The notes: a model not told the origin generated them from the sequence alone. DNA of 64,000 nt from JBDIVL01 sp039794405 (GCA_039794405.1 JBDIVL010000003.1:1-64000), one strand, 5' to 3'. Counted from the stretch's first letter, positions 9,476 through 19,180 are shown. A program made the numbers and translations.

Positions 9476-9561
9476 CGGTTTATCTTTACCAATGAGCCAA
9501 GTTTTCAATGCACGATATCGTGTCTTTTGCGCGTGTCTCGCTCATCTTGTTTTTCATTGGT
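9476..9561 (+). repeat. Gene-end hairpin repeat, copy 1
   Basis: CGGTTTATCTTT, then ACCAATGAG, GTTTTCAATGCACGATAT and a terminal TCATTGGT; the ends ACCAATGA/TCATTGGT pair. Copy 2 (10452-10531) is nearly identical in its left half. Left-half relatives occur at 27745 and 47945. All four follow a stop codon in the same orientation, which suggests a transcript 3'-end element. Confidence 0.75.
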
Positions 9562-9596
9562 CTGAGGCCTTGCCTCGCTAATTTGTGGTTCGTCAA

Positions 9597-10439
9597 ATGA
9601 AAGTATATACCATTTGCAGTTTCTTTTTCTCTGTGGTTCTGGTAGCCAGCTGCGCAACCTATAGGGCCCCAGCCTTACAAAGACCGGTCTGGGACGATAC
9701 ATCGGCTATTTTAAGCAATATACAGGGAGAAACACAAGATCTTACCTTAGGAGAAATCCTGGAGAAAGTAATCTCTAATAATTCAAGCCTTTTTACCCTT
9801 CGCTCAAATATAGAGATGACCCTTACAACACCGGATGATAAAGGTCCGGTTCGCTGTACGGGAATAATACTCTATGAAAGCCCAAAGAGTTTACGAGTGA
9901 TAGGTTCTAAGTTCGCTACAACACTGTTTGACTTATCTTCTGATGGCAGTAATTTCCGGTTGTATACTCCTTTAGAAAATAAGGTGTATATGGGCAATTG
10001 TAATACATTCCACAAAGTAGAAGTATTCGGTATCAATATTTTTCCTGGCGATATGGTAAGTCTGTTCAATTATAAAGAAATTTTAGAAGCGAAAAGACCT
10101 GTCCTGGAGACCTGGCCTGCCTACTGGCTCATTCACATGCTGGAGGTGAACAATGAATCCATAGATATAAAAGGGAACTTGTTGATCGATAGGATATACG
10201 TAGATGTATTTCGACGTGATTTATTTAATCCGGATGGTTCTGTGCGGTTACAAGCAATATTTACCGATTACATAACTCTCAAGGAATGCAGAATTCCACA
10301 AAGAATTCATGTTCGCTGGCCCGGAAACAATACGGCCCTTAGTATAACATTCTCGGACATTACGGTAAATAGGGTGCTCGATCCTAAGGTATTCACGCTT
10401 TCAATACCGAAAGAGGTGCAGACAGTCGTTCTGGATTAA
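9597..10439 (+). CDS. LolA-like outer-membrane lipoprotein
   Basis: The product has a lipoprotein signal, MKVYTICSFFFSVVLVASC, with lipobox VASC. The rest is a periplasmic beta-rich domain with segments such as LRSNIEMTLTTPDDKGPVRCTGIILYESPKSLRVIGSKFATTLFDLSSDG and NFRLYTPLENKVYMG, resembling the LolA/LolB or DUF4292 fold that binds lipoprotein acyl chains. Function is inferred from this likeness only. I chose the ATG at 9597 because it places the signal at the N-terminus; a GTG at 9585 is also in frame. It is isolated between two hairpin repeats. Confidence 0.75.
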   Translation: MKVYTICSFFFSVVLVASCATYRAPALQRPVWDDTSAILSNIQGETQDLTLGEILEKVISNNSSLFTLRSNIEMTLTTPDDKGPVRCTGIILYESPKSLRVIGSKFATTLFDLSSDGSNFRLYTPLENKVYMGNCNTFHKVEVFGINIFPGDMVSLFNYKEILEAKRPVLETWPAYWLIHMLEVNNESIDIKGNLLIDRIYVDVFRRDLFNPDGSVRLQAIFTDYITLKECRIPQRIHVRWPGNNTALSITFSDITVNRVLDPKVFTLSIPKEVQTVVLD

Positions 10440-10451
10440 AGACTTTATAAG

Positions 10452-10531
10452 CGGTTTGTTTTTACCAATGAGTCAAGTTTTCAATGCACGATATCCATGT
10501 CTCCTGCATCGTGTATCCGCTTTTCATTGGT
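10452..10531 (+). repeat. Gene-end hairpin repeat, copy 2
   Basis: Begins 13 bases after the lipoprotein gene. It has CGGTTTGTTTTT, ACCAATGAGTCAAG, TTTTCAATGCACGATAT, an internal ATCGTG partner, and the closing TCATTGGT. Left half matches copy 1 almost base for base; the middle has diverged. Confidence 0.75.
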
Positions 10532-10547
10532 TTGAGGCTTTTTCTCT

Positions 10548-11000
10548 CTAGGTTTCAGCTCCGTTCTCAACATCGGTAATTTTACCTACACGCCGGGCGT
10601 GCCTTCCGCCCTCAAAGGGGGTTTCTAGCCATAATTTGACCTTTTGTTCCAAAATGTCTTCGTTTACTACGTCAGCGCCAATACAAAGGACATTGGAATC
10701 ATTATGTCTTCTGCTCATTTCGACGGTATAAAGATTATGGCATACTGCTGCGCGAACGCCCCTTACTTTATTAGCTACGAGGGACATACCAATTCCAGTA
10801 CCACAAATCAAAATTCCCCTATCACATTCTCCTGCCCCTACGGCCCGGGCTGCCTTAATGCCGTAATCCGGATAATCTACCGATTCGCTATCAGTAGCAG
10901 TGCCAAAGTCTGTAACCTTGTGACCCAGATGTGTTAATGTAGAGATTATGCGTTTCTTAAATTCAAATCCCCTGTGGTCAGATGCTATTGCAATTTTCAT
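10548..11000 (-). CDS. rpiB: Ribose-5-phosphate isomerase B
   Basis: Interconverts ribose 5-phosphate and ribulose 5-phosphate in the pentose phosphate pathway. The 150-residue product shows MKIAIASDHRGFEFK, the YPDYG substrate loop, the active-site Cys in GILICGTGIGMSLVANKVRGVRAA and the HNDSNVLCIGA segment. All key residues expected of RpiB/LacAB enzymes are present. It is convergent with the lipoprotein gene and co-oriented with tsaC upstream. Confidence 0.95.
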   Translation of the reverse strand: MKIAIASDHRGFEFKKRIISTLTHLGHKVTDFGTATDSESVDYPDYGIKAARAVGAGECDRGILICGTGIGMSLVANKVRGVRAAVCHNLYTVEMSRRHNDSNVLCIGADVVNEDILEQKVKLWLETPFEGGRHARRVGKITDVENGAET

Positions 11001-11095
11001 TGTTGTTTATATACACTTTTCTTGAAAATTTTTTAGAATTAAAAGACGAGAGACGTGTGTCTGTGTATTATTTCACATGAATCAAGGATAAAATA

Positions 11096-11722
11096 TTACA
11101 CTTTTATCAGATTATTTTCAAGACAACTTCTGATAATATTTTCTGTAATAATACCACGACGAAGAATTTCAATGTCTCTGTCTTTAACTCTTACTATGGT
11201 AGAGGGTGAACGAAATCGAGTTGAACCACCGTCGAGGATCATATGGATCTTCCCTTTAAGATCCATCAATACTTGCTGGGCGTCTGTTGCTGGAGGATAT
11301 CCGGAGATGTTTGCACTTGTAGTAACAATAGGTACTTTTGCAGTACGGATCAAATCCCTTGCTATGGTATTGTCAGGAAGCCGTATACTGATATCTGAAC
11401 CATTTTTTAAAGAGAAAACAATGGCCAATGCCCCTGGCCAGAAAAAATCCATGAGTCTTTTTGCCGTTTCGGGAAAGGAATCGATATATTTTTTTACCTC
11501 TTCAATATCCGCGATCATCAGGGTAAGTCTCTTTTCTTCAGGACGATTCTTTACCTCATAGATACGTTCAACAGCTTTTGTATTGTCTCTGTGTGCTCCA
11601 AGCCCATACACCGTCTCTGTTGGAAAAGCAACCAATTCTCCTTCCCGCAATGCCTGTGCTGCTGCTTCAATGTAATTCCAATAAAATTCTCTTTTCCTTA
11701 CGTTGAGTACTATTGTTTCCAT
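11096..11722 (-). CDS. tsaC: Threonylcarbamoyl-AMP synthase (Sua5/YrdC/YwlC)
   Basis: Makes L-threonylcarbamoyl-AMP for the t6A37 modification of ANN-decoding tRNAs. The 208-residue YrdC domain contains the signature GELVAFPTETVYGLGA, the KNRPEEKRLTLMI loop with the expected lysine/arginine, PGALAIVFSLK, and VPIVTTSANISGYPP. The C-terminal Sua5 extension is absent, so it is the short TsaC form. It lies upstream of rpiB with a 95-base spacer. Confidence 0.94.
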   Translation of the reverse strand: METIVLNVRKREFYWNYIEAAAQALREGELVAFPTETVYGLGAHRDNTKAVERIYEVKNRPEEKRLTLMIADIEEVKKYIDSFPETAKRLMDFFWPGALAIVFSLKNGSDISIRLPDNTIARDLIRTAKVPIVTTSANISGYPPATDAQQVLMDLKGKIHMILDGGSTRFRSPSTIVRVKDRDIEILRRGIITENIIRSCLENNLIKV

Positions 11723-12224
11723 AAGTACGATTATCTATAAGATATAGTGGAACAAAATTGGCTGAAAAGTGAGTCAAGATATATTGCTGCATCTATAGGA
11801 GACACGGTAATATACGATAACCCTTGAGGATAAGATTTTAAGCTACAATAATTTCAAAACATAACGTTACTGGTGTTGTGTGGTTTTCCAGAAAACAGAA
11901 AATTTCTCTAAGCGATATTTGTGTGGTCAAAACCTTTAAAAAGTGTCATTTTGTTGTAAAGGACTAGACTTAGAGCCTATTCGAAAACAAGAACGATATT
12001 CCGAACAAAACGGAACGAAGCATCTTTTGTGTCTCTGTACGGAAAGATTCCTTGTTCCTTCATTGCCAGGAGTAATACACTGGGTTTTCGGATAGGCTCT
12101 AAGATGTTACAGATTAATAGGTACGGTTGGAATAAATTCATGATATAGTTTAAACTTTAAAGAGAAATATTTCAATACCTTTTATACCTTGACAATAATT
12201 TATCAAATTGTTAGAGTTTTCAGC
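11723..12224. other. Intergenic stretch holding a MITE
   Basis: The divergent spacer between tsaC and the S55 peptidase gene shows no reading frame worth calling. Its main content is the TIR-bounded element at 11970-12102. AT-rich sequence on both sides could hold the two promoters. Confidence 0.5.
11970..12102. mobile_element. MITE family A, copy 1 (TIR GAGCCTATYCGAAAAC)
   Basis: The 133-bp element starts TTAGAGCCTATTCGAAAAC and ends with the complement GTTTTCGGATAGGCTCTAA, with one mismatch. TA sits just outside GAGCC/GGCTC at both ends, as expected for an IS630/mariner-type target duplication. The interior (CATTGCCAGG, GATTCCTTGTTCC) matches, in reverse orientation, the element near 35274. 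It has no coding capacity and would have been mobilised in trans. Confidence 0.75.
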
Positions 12225-14042
12225 ATGAAATCAAAAACACAACAAATAATGCATGTATTTATCCTTTTCAGTATTTTCTCAATCTTTATTCTCTCCGGCA
12301 GGGGTTTCCTTTCTGCTGCAGAGAATATCATGAGTATTGAGGAAATTAAACCGGGAATGAAGGGATACGGGAAAACAGTCTTCACCGGTGATCGAATCGA
12401 GATGTTCGATGTTAAAGTGCTGGGCATCTTGAAAAACTGGAGTGCGAAGAGCCACTTGATTCTGATCGAGATGTCGGGGGGCCCTTTGGAGAAATCTGGT
12501 ATTATTTCCGGCATGAGTGGTAGCCCGGTGTATATTGACAACCGCCTTATCGGTGCGGTTGCTTACGGATGGACCTTTGCAAAGGATGCTATTGCCGGCG
12601 TTACTCCAATTCATGAAATGAAAAGTACGCTGCTCAATATGCCAATGCAGGAAAACGACTTGTCCTTAATTCCATTGGACTGGAATCTGCCATCTTCCTC
12701 GAATGACAGCGGTACAACAGCCTCACAAGCTACTTCTTTTATCCAGCAGGAAGGAATGGGACTGGACTCAAATGATATAAAACTCATCCCGATTCTATCC
12801 CCCTTAGTAATATCTGGTATTGATAGCGGGGTCTTGCAAGGGATGCGGGGTTTCTTTAGTGCCTTTGGAATGTACCCTGTCCAGGGAGGGAGTTTTGTTC
12901 ACTCCACAAATGCTCCGGTAGCGGAAAATCTTGTTGCCGGGTCATCAGTAGCCGCTGTCCTTATTAAGGGAGATTTCAACGCAGCCGTTGTTGGTACGGT
13001 GACCTACACGGAAGGAAATGATGTTCTGGCCTTTGGGCATCCGTTTTTACAAACAGGGAATACTGATTTCCCTATGGCATCTGCTTATGTTTATGCTATT
13101 CTCACGAGTCAATCTAACTCGGTAAAAATGGCATCACCTCACAAAATAGTTGGTCGGATAAATCAGGATAGAAGGCCGGGAGTTGCCGGCACCCTCGGAG
13201 AATCATCTCGCATGATACCCTGTCGCATTGAAGTTGATGGCTCACAAAAGCAGAGATACGATTTTGAAGTAGCTAATAATGCGCTTTTAACACCCAACCT
13301 TGTTCTCATGGCAGCCCAGAGTGCTGTATTATCTACAGAAAAGAAACTGGGAGAAAAATCGGTAAAGATAAGGCTCTCCGCAGAACTTTGTGGACATGAA
13401 AATCCTGTTGTCGTTGAAAACGTCTTTTACGAACTCGACCAGTCATGGTTTCCCCTGAATCATATCATCCAGCCTTTTGCTATGATTATGAATAATCAGT
13501 TTCAAAAGATAAACGTGAACAGGATTGATTTGAGAATTAAGATACTGAACACCCGTCAAACAGCGTACATTGAGGCTATTAAAGTAGATAAAAAACAGGT
13601 TAAGCCTGGAGACATGCTTCGGGTAGATGTGCGGCTTAAGCCATTTGCCGGAGAAAGTTTTTGCCAAACGGTAACTATGCAAATACCTGAAGATGTTTTG
13701 CCAGGAACTGTATTGAATGTTACTGCCTGTGATGCTACTTATGGCCAGGCCTTAAACATGGGCCGGTCTGCCGGTAAATACTTACCTACTAACTTTAAGC
13801 AGCTTTTGTACTATATCGAAAATATGGAACGGAATAATAACCTTATGGTACGCATTCTATTACCGAAGAAAGGCCTTACCTATAAAGGTGAAGGGTTTCC
13901 ATCGCTCCCATCGTCGGTACATTCCATTATGAGTTTTTCCAATCAAAGCGGGGTTGGTCCGCTTTTCGATGAAGTAATATCACGTGTTCCAACAATGTAT
14001 GTATTAAGCGGGAATCAAAGTATCCCGGTATCCGTTGAATAG
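12225..14042 (+). CDS. SpoIVB-like serine peptidase (S55 family), exported
   Basis: The product has an N-terminal signal or membrane anchor (HVFILFSIFSIFILSGRGFLSAA), then the SpoIVB/S55 core: IEEIKPGMKGYGKTVFTGDRIEMFDVKVLGI, the nucleophile loop SGIISGMSGSPVYID and GAVAYGWTFAKDAIAGVTPIHEM. Ser in GMSGSP is the expected catalytic serine. A long C-terminal part (about residues 380-600) has beta-sandwich-like sequence. In spore formers SpoIVB cleaves a signalling partner; here there is no sporulation context, so it is an envelope peptidase of unknown target. A TTG at 12189 could extend the start by 12 codons. Confidence 0.85.
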   Translation: MKSKTQQIMHVFILFSIFSIFILSGRGFLSAAENIMSIEEIKPGMKGYGKTVFTGDRIEMFDVKVLGILKNWSAKSHLILIEMSGGPLEKSGIISGMSGSPVYIDNRLIGAVAYGWTFAKDAIAGVTPIHEMKSTLLNMPMQENDLSLIPLDWNLPSSSNDSGTTASQATSFIQQEGMGLDSNDIKLIPILSPLVISGIDSGVLQGMRGFFSAFGMYPVQGGSFVHSTNAPVAENLVAGSSVAAVLIKGDFNAAVVGTVTYTEGNDVLAFGHPFLQTGNTDFPMASAYVYAILTSQSNSVKMASPHKIVGRINQDRRPGVAGTLGESSRMIPCRIEVDGSQKQRYDFEVANNALLTPNLVLMAAQSAVLSTEKKLGEKSVKIRLSAELCGHENPVVVENVFYELDQSWFPLNHIIQPFAMIMNNQFQKINVNRIDLRIKILNTRQTAYIEAIKVDKKQVKPGDMLRVDVRLKPFAGESFCQTVTMQIPEDVLPGTVLNVTACDATYGQALNMGRSAGKYLPTNFKQLLYYIENMERNNNLMVRILLPKKGLTYKGEGFPSLPSSVHSIMSFSNQSGVGPLFDEVISRVPTMYVLSGNQSIPVSVE

Positions 14043-14192
14043 GATATTTGCTGTAGCATAGGATTTTCATTCTTATGTGAGTGGTTTTTAGGGTGTGAAT
14101 CGTAAAAATCCCCCTTAGACTCCGGCGTGAGCTCAGTCGAATGATTTTGCGTTTCTACTGGGGATTTAATAGAACTAACTTAAGGAACAATT

Positions 14193-16424
14193 ATGAAAGG
14201 TTTTTTCTCATTAAAAATATGTACGTTGTTTTTCCTTATGCTCCTGTCTTCATATGCAGAAGGTACGACAACCAATGTGTGGACGCAATCTCTCGAATAC
14301 GAATTTCATAAAGGTATACCAAAAAATGTGTCTGTCAATAGCGCAGGAGAAATACAGCTCTCTCCGAAAATAGAAGCTATTTCAGGGATTGAAGGTGCCT
14401 TTGTATGGTCTATGTCAGCAGACGACAAAAACCAGGTGTTCGTTGGCACAGGTGACCCCGGAACGGTTTACTTGATAAAAAACGGTTCAGAGGCTGTAGA
14501 ACTCTTTCGCTCTCCTGAACTATACGTCCAGAGTCTCGTTACAGATAAACATGGCAACCTCTATGCAGGAACTGCACCACATGGTACTATTTACAAGATT
14601 GATAATACAGGGAAAGCAACGATATTTTGTTGTTTACCGGTACCGTATATTTGGGATATGGCGGTAGATAGTAATTCAAATCTTTTTGCTGCAACGGGGA
14701 ATAACGGTATCTTATTCAAAATATCACCAGACGGCTCTCCTGACGTATTTTTTGATTCTCCAGAGACAAATTTTTTAGATATTTTACTCGATCAGTACGA
14801 TAATATTTATATTGGAACGGAACCGGGTGGATTGGTATATAAGATCTCACCTGCCGGACAAGCACAAGTTCTTTACGATGCAAGTGAAGGTGAGATTCAT
14901 TGTCTTGCAATAGATCCTTGCAATAATATTTATGCCGGAACTGCGTCTGGTGCAGACATGCAGATGCCCATTACCTCACCCCCTCAAATCCCCATGCAAA
15001 CAGGAATTGTTACCCCAATCTTTAGAGAAGGAAGCGCCTGGGATTTGAACATTCCGGATGAATTGCCCGTCACACAGTCTGTGTATACACAGCGGCAAAG
15101 GTCCATATCAAGGGATGTCGGGGCAACACCATCGAGGGCTATAGGGGTTCCAACGGCATCGAATTATGTTTATAAAATTACACCAGAAGGATTCGTACGG
15201 AAAATATTTGAAACCAGTCAAGCGTTCATCCTTGGCATATCTTTAGACACACAGAATAATCTTTGTGTGGTAACGGGTAACAGTCCCGGAGTGTATAAAG
15301 TGTATGAAGAGGAGATTTCAAGCAGCCTGATGGATGTGGAAGAAGTGCAGGTGCTTTGCTGTTTAAATACAAAGAAGGATGAACTTTATGTTGGCACAGG
15401 CAATACAGGGAAGGTCTATAAAATTCTCTCTTCATTTGTTAATGAAGGTACCTTTATTTCCCACGTACTTGATACAAGTGCGTTGTCAGATTGGGGGGTT
15501 ATTTGCTGGACTGGCAAACAGCCAGAAGGCACGAAGGTTATTCTGGCTACCCGCTCAGGAAATAGTGAAAAAGCCGATTCGACGTGGAGCCAATGGTCAG
15601 ATCCTTACGTATTATCTGGAGAAAGAATAACAAGTCCCCCTGCACGGTTTATACAATATAAGGCTACGCTGCAAACAATGCGTACCGATATTACGCCTAT
15701 ATTACATACCGTATCGGCATCATATCTTCCAAAAAACCAGCCACCGAAGATCGTCAGTTTTTCAGTAGAAAAAGATTCCTCTCCCAAGGCACAAAAACCA
15801 CAGGATTCAAAGGCCGGAGATAAAACAGAATCAAGACCTCAAACATCCCCGGGCCAGAAGCCTCACCATCAGATGGCGCAAAAAAATATCCAATGGGAAG
15901 TGGAAGATCCAAACAACGATACGCTGCAATTAACGATTTCCTACAAAGGTGTAGACGAAAAGGCATGGAAAGTTGTTGATAAGAACACGCAAAAAAAGGG
16001 AAGTTATACATGGGATACGCTGCGTTTACCCGATGGGAAATACCAGATTAGATTGGTAGTAAGCGATATTCCTGATAATCCACCTGAGACTGCCTTCAGT
16101 GAGGAAGATACGATACAGCCTATTGTGATTGATAATTCGAGACCGATCATTCAATCCTTGAATAGTGTAAAGAAAGAAGATGGAAGGTACTCCATTTCTG
16201 GTACTCTGAAGGATGATTACAGCAGCATCATAAGAGTACAATACACGATTGATGGACAGGACTGGATTTCTGCTTATCCTGTAGATGGGCTTTTTGATAG
16301 TCCGGAAGAATCCTTTCAAATTACTACAAAAACACTTCCTCCTGATGATTACACTCTTGTTATTAACGTATTTGACAGCGAAGGGAATATCGGTGTAGAA
16401 AAGGTGCTGCTTGAGATAAAATAG
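14193..16424 (+). CDS. Exported beta-propeller protein
   Basis: The 743-residue product has a signal peptide (MKGFFSLKICTLFFLMLLSSYAEG). Residues about 60-420 hold repeated propeller blades with the pattern N-x-Y-A-G-T-x3-G-x-I-Y-K-I, for example NLYAGTAPHGTIYKIDNTG, NLFAATGNNGILFKISPDG and NIYIGTEPGGLVYKISPAG, resembling NHL/SMP-30 type propellers. A proline-, lysine-rich linker follows (about 540-570). The C-terminal part resembles fibronectin- or Ig-like domains. It is probably periplasmic or surface-exposed. It follows the S55 peptidase by 150 bases, and the two may be functionally linked. No catalytic site is evident. Confidence 0.8.
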   Translation: MKGFFSLKICTLFFLMLLSSYAEGTTTNVWTQSLEYEFHKGIPKNVSVNSAGEIQLSPKIEAISGIEGAFVWSMSADDKNQVFVGTGDPGTVYLIKNGSEAVELFRSPELYVQSLVTDKHGNLYAGTAPHGTIYKIDNTGKATIFCCLPVPYIWDMAVDSNSNLFAATGNNGILFKISPDGSPDVFFDSPETNFLDILLDQYDNIYIGTEPGGLVYKISPAGQAQVLYDASEGEIHCLAIDPCNNIYAGTASGADMQMPITSPPQIPMQTGIVTPIFREGSAWDLNIPDELPVTQSVYTQRQRSISRDVGATPSRAIGVPTASNYVYKITPEGFVRKIFETSQAFILGISLDTQNNLCVVTGNSPGVYKVYEEEISSSLMDVEEVQVLCCLNTKKDELYVGTGNTGKVYKILSSFVNEGTFISHVLDTSALSDWGVICWTGKQPEGTKVILATRSGNSEKADSTWSQWSDPYVLSGERITSPPARFIQYKATLQTMRTDITPILHTVSASYLPKNQPPKIVSFSVEKDSSPKAQKPQDSKAGDKTESRPQTSPGQKPHHQMAQKNIQWEVEDPNNDTLQLTISYKGVDEKAWKVVDKNTQKKGSYTWDTLRLPDGKYQIRLVVSDIPDNPPETAFSEEDTIQPIVIDNSRPIIQSLNSVKKEDGRYSISGTLKDDYSSIIRVQYTIDGQDWISAYPVDGLFDSPEESFQITTKTLPPDDYTLVINVFDSEGNIGVEKVLLEIK

Positions 16425-16621
16425 AATATAAAAATACAGCTATCAGCACTCAATGGTTAGTTTTGTCAGCTAAAACTCCTGATAGCTGGCGGCTGAATAC
16501 TGACAGCCCAATGAAAGGATAATCGTATCAAAGATTGTATCTCGTAGTTTTTACCATCTCCGTAACAAATTTCTTTGTTTCTTCTGTGTCTTTGTGGTAA
16601 GCTGTCGTTGTGAAAATAATT

Positions 16622-16699
16622 CGGGGCGTGGCTCAGTTTGGCTAGAGCGCGACGTTCGGGACGTCGAGGTCGCTGGTTCGAATCCAGTCGCCCCGACCA
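16622..16699 (+). tRNA. tRNA-Pro(CGG)
   Basis: The 78-nt cloverleaf includes an encoded CCA. The acceptor stem CGGGGCG/CGCCCCG is perfect, the D arm is GCTCAGTTTGGCTAGAGC, the anticodon stem is CGACG/CGTCG with loop TTCGGGA (anticodon CGG), the variable loop is AGGTC, and the T arm is GCTGG-TTCGAAT-CCAGT. Confidence 0.97.
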
Positions 16700-17413
16700 A
16701 TTATTTCACGGCATAAGGTATATGTGTTACAAAACAGGTATGTAGCAGAAATTGGCCTGAAACCTTCGCAAATCAGTTCGGGCAAAATTTTCCGCCATAT
16801 CCTAATGGTTTTTGGGAATTTTCATATCAGAGTTGACATAATATAAAAATTTGCTACCCTCATACTTCCGCAGCCAATCCATTTAGTTAGAGACATACAC
16901 CTCAATCTCACAGAAACCACATCAATACTCCATCATTACGCGATGTTAACATCCTACATCTTTTTGGTTCTCAACGTACGCTTAAATCTGTGGAAAATTT
17001 TGCCGGATTTGAGCAAAGTGCCGTCTACTTCGATGGCGACCATCTGGCGGTTTCTAAAAAAGGCATGAACATGTGGAAGTACCCGAACATAAATTTTGTA
17101 CATTCTTCAGAGTATTGTAAGGGTTGGTTCAATAGTCCATGATTGAATCGAAACGTTTTGGTGTGTTTGCCTATGCCAGCACCGGTCAAAAGCCGTCATC
17201 AATTCCAAACATATGATTCCGTCTACAAGATTGATCAACCTTGAGATTAATTTGTTTCCCGAAGTTAGGACTGATTCAATTCAGAGCATTAAGAATCGAT
17301 TCGATTTAATTTCTTTGTTAAATAAAATTAGAAATAGTGGTTGAAAATCCCGTGATTTTTGCTTTATTCTAATATTTGTAGCATATTTCATAAACACACA
17401 TGGAATTTCATGA
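16700..17413. other. Intergenic stretch with a dispersed-repeat copy
   Basis: No gene is supported. A 146-bp repeat copy lies at 17077-17222. A short segment at 16988-17066 translates to a piece ending ATIWRFLKKA, which vaguely recalls transposase helix-turn-helix sequence, but it is too short to call. The promoter of the ABC exporter should lie near 17330-17400. Confidence 0.5.
17077..17222 (+). repeat. Dispersed repeat family B (GGTTGGTTCAAT type)
   Basis: Begins AAGTACCCGAACATAAATTT and continues through GGGTTGGTTCAATAGTCCAT, GATTGAATCGAAACG and TATGCCAGCACCGGTC. The same order of phrases appears at 34240-34370, and shorter versions at 23551 (minus), 26202 and 50658. All copies are intergenic. 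Confidence 0.7.
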
Positions 17414-19180
17414 ATGATAAACCCTTTTAAAAACCCTGCTCTGAGAAAATTTATCTCGTATGTAAAACCCTATCGCTGGTTCATTGCAGCAGCTACTGTT
17501 TGCGGGCTGCTGAAGTATAACATTCCTTTAATCTTTCCGTGGATATTCAAAGATGTGATTGATAAGCTGCTCTCGCCATCTTCATATGATACAATGAAAT
17601 TACACTCTACCATGCTGGTTCTGATTGCGCTTTATGTGTTCTGGGCATGTGTTACGTACCTGAGGTCTTTCTTTGCCGACCGGGCCGGCCAAAGGCTTAT
17701 CTTTGACCTGCGGCATGAGCTGTATGTTCATCTTCAGAGGATGTCGTTGAGTTTCTATGAGAAGCGTCGTGTGGGGTCGGTTGCATCACGGTTACTTGGA
17801 GATATCGCAGTTGCTCAAAATTTTGTTGGGGCGGCCTTCACCAATACCATTATGGATGCAAGTTCTTTATTTTTTATCGCCTTTCTCCTTTTCCATATGA
17901 ACTGGAAATTAGCGCTTGTTTCCTTCTCCATTTTTCCTTTTTATGTGGCATTAAACAAATTTTTCAAATCTCAAATCAGAAAAACAAGCCTGCTCGCCCA
18001 GCAAAAGATGGAGGAGATCTCCGGGAACGTCCATGAGAAGCTCGGCGGTATTTCTATTATACAATCTTATACCCGGGAGAAAACGGAAGAGAAACATTTC
18101 TTCCAGGAAAACCGGGAATACTTATCGTATCAATTGGAAAATGTAAAAAAGAATGCCATCGCCATATCGGTGGTAGGATTTCTAACCTCTATTGCTCCGG
18201 TTCTCGTCGTTTGGTACGGGGCTATGCAAGTTATTCATGGCCAGCTTACCGTTGGGGAATTGACTGCATTTTACGCCTATCTGGGTTTGTTTTACAATCC
18301 ACTCAACCGGCTTACCGAGCTCAATATTCTTTTAGCGAATTCCCAGTCTGCGATGGAGAGGATTTTTGAAGTATTTAATACGTCACCAGAGGTTGTAGAC
18401 TACCCTAACGCAAAGGACCTTGGAACTATCAAAGGTGATATTAAATTCATGAATATCCATTTTCGCTATGATCAGTCGAAAATTATCTTGAAGGATATCA
18501 ATTTACACATACTTGCAAACACAACGGTGGCGCTGGTCGGACCAAGTGGTGCAGGTAAATCAACATTTGTCAAGCTTATCCCAAGGTTCTACGATGCCAC
18601 CGCGGGAACAATTACGATTGATGGGTCTAATATACAGGAGTTCAAGCTGAATTCCTTAAGAAAACAGATTGCCACAGTACCTCAGGAGCCCATCTTATTT
18701 TCAGGGACAATTTACGAGAACATTTTATTCGGCAAACCCGATGCTACTGAAGATGAAGTAGAAGCGGCCGCTGTTTCCGCCAATGCCCATGATTTTATTG
18801 ATAAATTTCCCAACAGTTATCAAACAGAAATAGGAGAGGGAGGTATAAAGCTTTCAGGAGGACAAAGACAGCGTATTGCACTGGCACGGGCATTCCTAAA
18901 AAATGCACCTATTCTGATTTTGGATGAGGCAACTTCTTCCCTGGATTCCGAGGCTGAGAATCTTATTCAGCAGGCATTGAAAAGATTGATGCAGGGCAGA
19001 ACGACCATCATCATTGCCCATCGTCTCTCCACAATTCAGTCGGCAGATACAATTGTTGTTTTTGACAATGGGGAAATTGTTGAGATGGGTAGCCATCAGG
19101 AGTTGCTGTTGCAGCCATACGGACTCTATCGCCGGCTTTATGATGAACAGTTCAATCACAAGTTTATTGAGGCTATATAA
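17414..19180 (+). CDS. ABC exporter, permease-ATPase half-transporter (MsbA-like)
   Basis: A 588-residue half-transporter: six membrane helices (about residues 20-320), then a nucleotide-binding domain. Walker A is GPSGAGKSTF, the Q-loop follows in VPQEPILFSGTI, the signature is LSGGQRQRIALARA, Walker B is ILILDEATSSLDSE and the switch His is in IIAHRLSTI. The overall arrangement is that of MsbA/lipid or drug exporters that work as homodimers in the inner membrane. The substrate cannot be read; lipid A or lipopolysaccharide core is one possibility. No partner half-transporter is adjacent. Confidence 0.9.
   Translation: MINPFKNPALRKFISYVKPYRWFIAAATVCGLLKYNIPLIFPWIFKDVIDKLLSPSSYDTMKLHSTMLVLIALYVFWACVTYLRSFFADRAGQRLIFDLRHELYVHLQRMSLSFYEKRRVGSVASRLLGDIAVAQNFVGAAFTNTIMDASSLFFIAFLLFHMNWKLALVSFSIFPFYVALNKFFKSQIRKTSLLAQQKMEEISGNVHEKLGGISIIQSYTREKTEEKHFFQENREYLSYQLENVKKNAIAISVVGFLTSIAPVLVVWYGAMQVIHGQLTVGELTAFYAYLGLFYNPLNRLTELNILLANSQSAMERIFEVFNTSPEVVDYPNAKDLGTIKGDIKFMNIHFRYDQSKIILKDINLHILANTTVALVGPSGAGKSTFVKLIPRFYDATAGTITIDGSNIQEFKLNSLRKQIATVPQEPILFSGTIYENILFGKPDATEDEVEAAAVSANAHDFIDKFPNSYQTEIGEGGIKLSGGQRQRIALARAFLKNAPILILDEATSSLDSEAENLIQQALKRLMQGRTTIIIAHRLSTIQSADTIVVFDNGEIVEMGSHQELLLQPYGLYRRLYDEQFNHKFIEAI

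Noticed and set aside
16988..17066. Possible transposase fragment (…ATIWRFLKKA)
   Set aside because: Only about 26 codons with one suggestive segment; too little to distinguish from chance.
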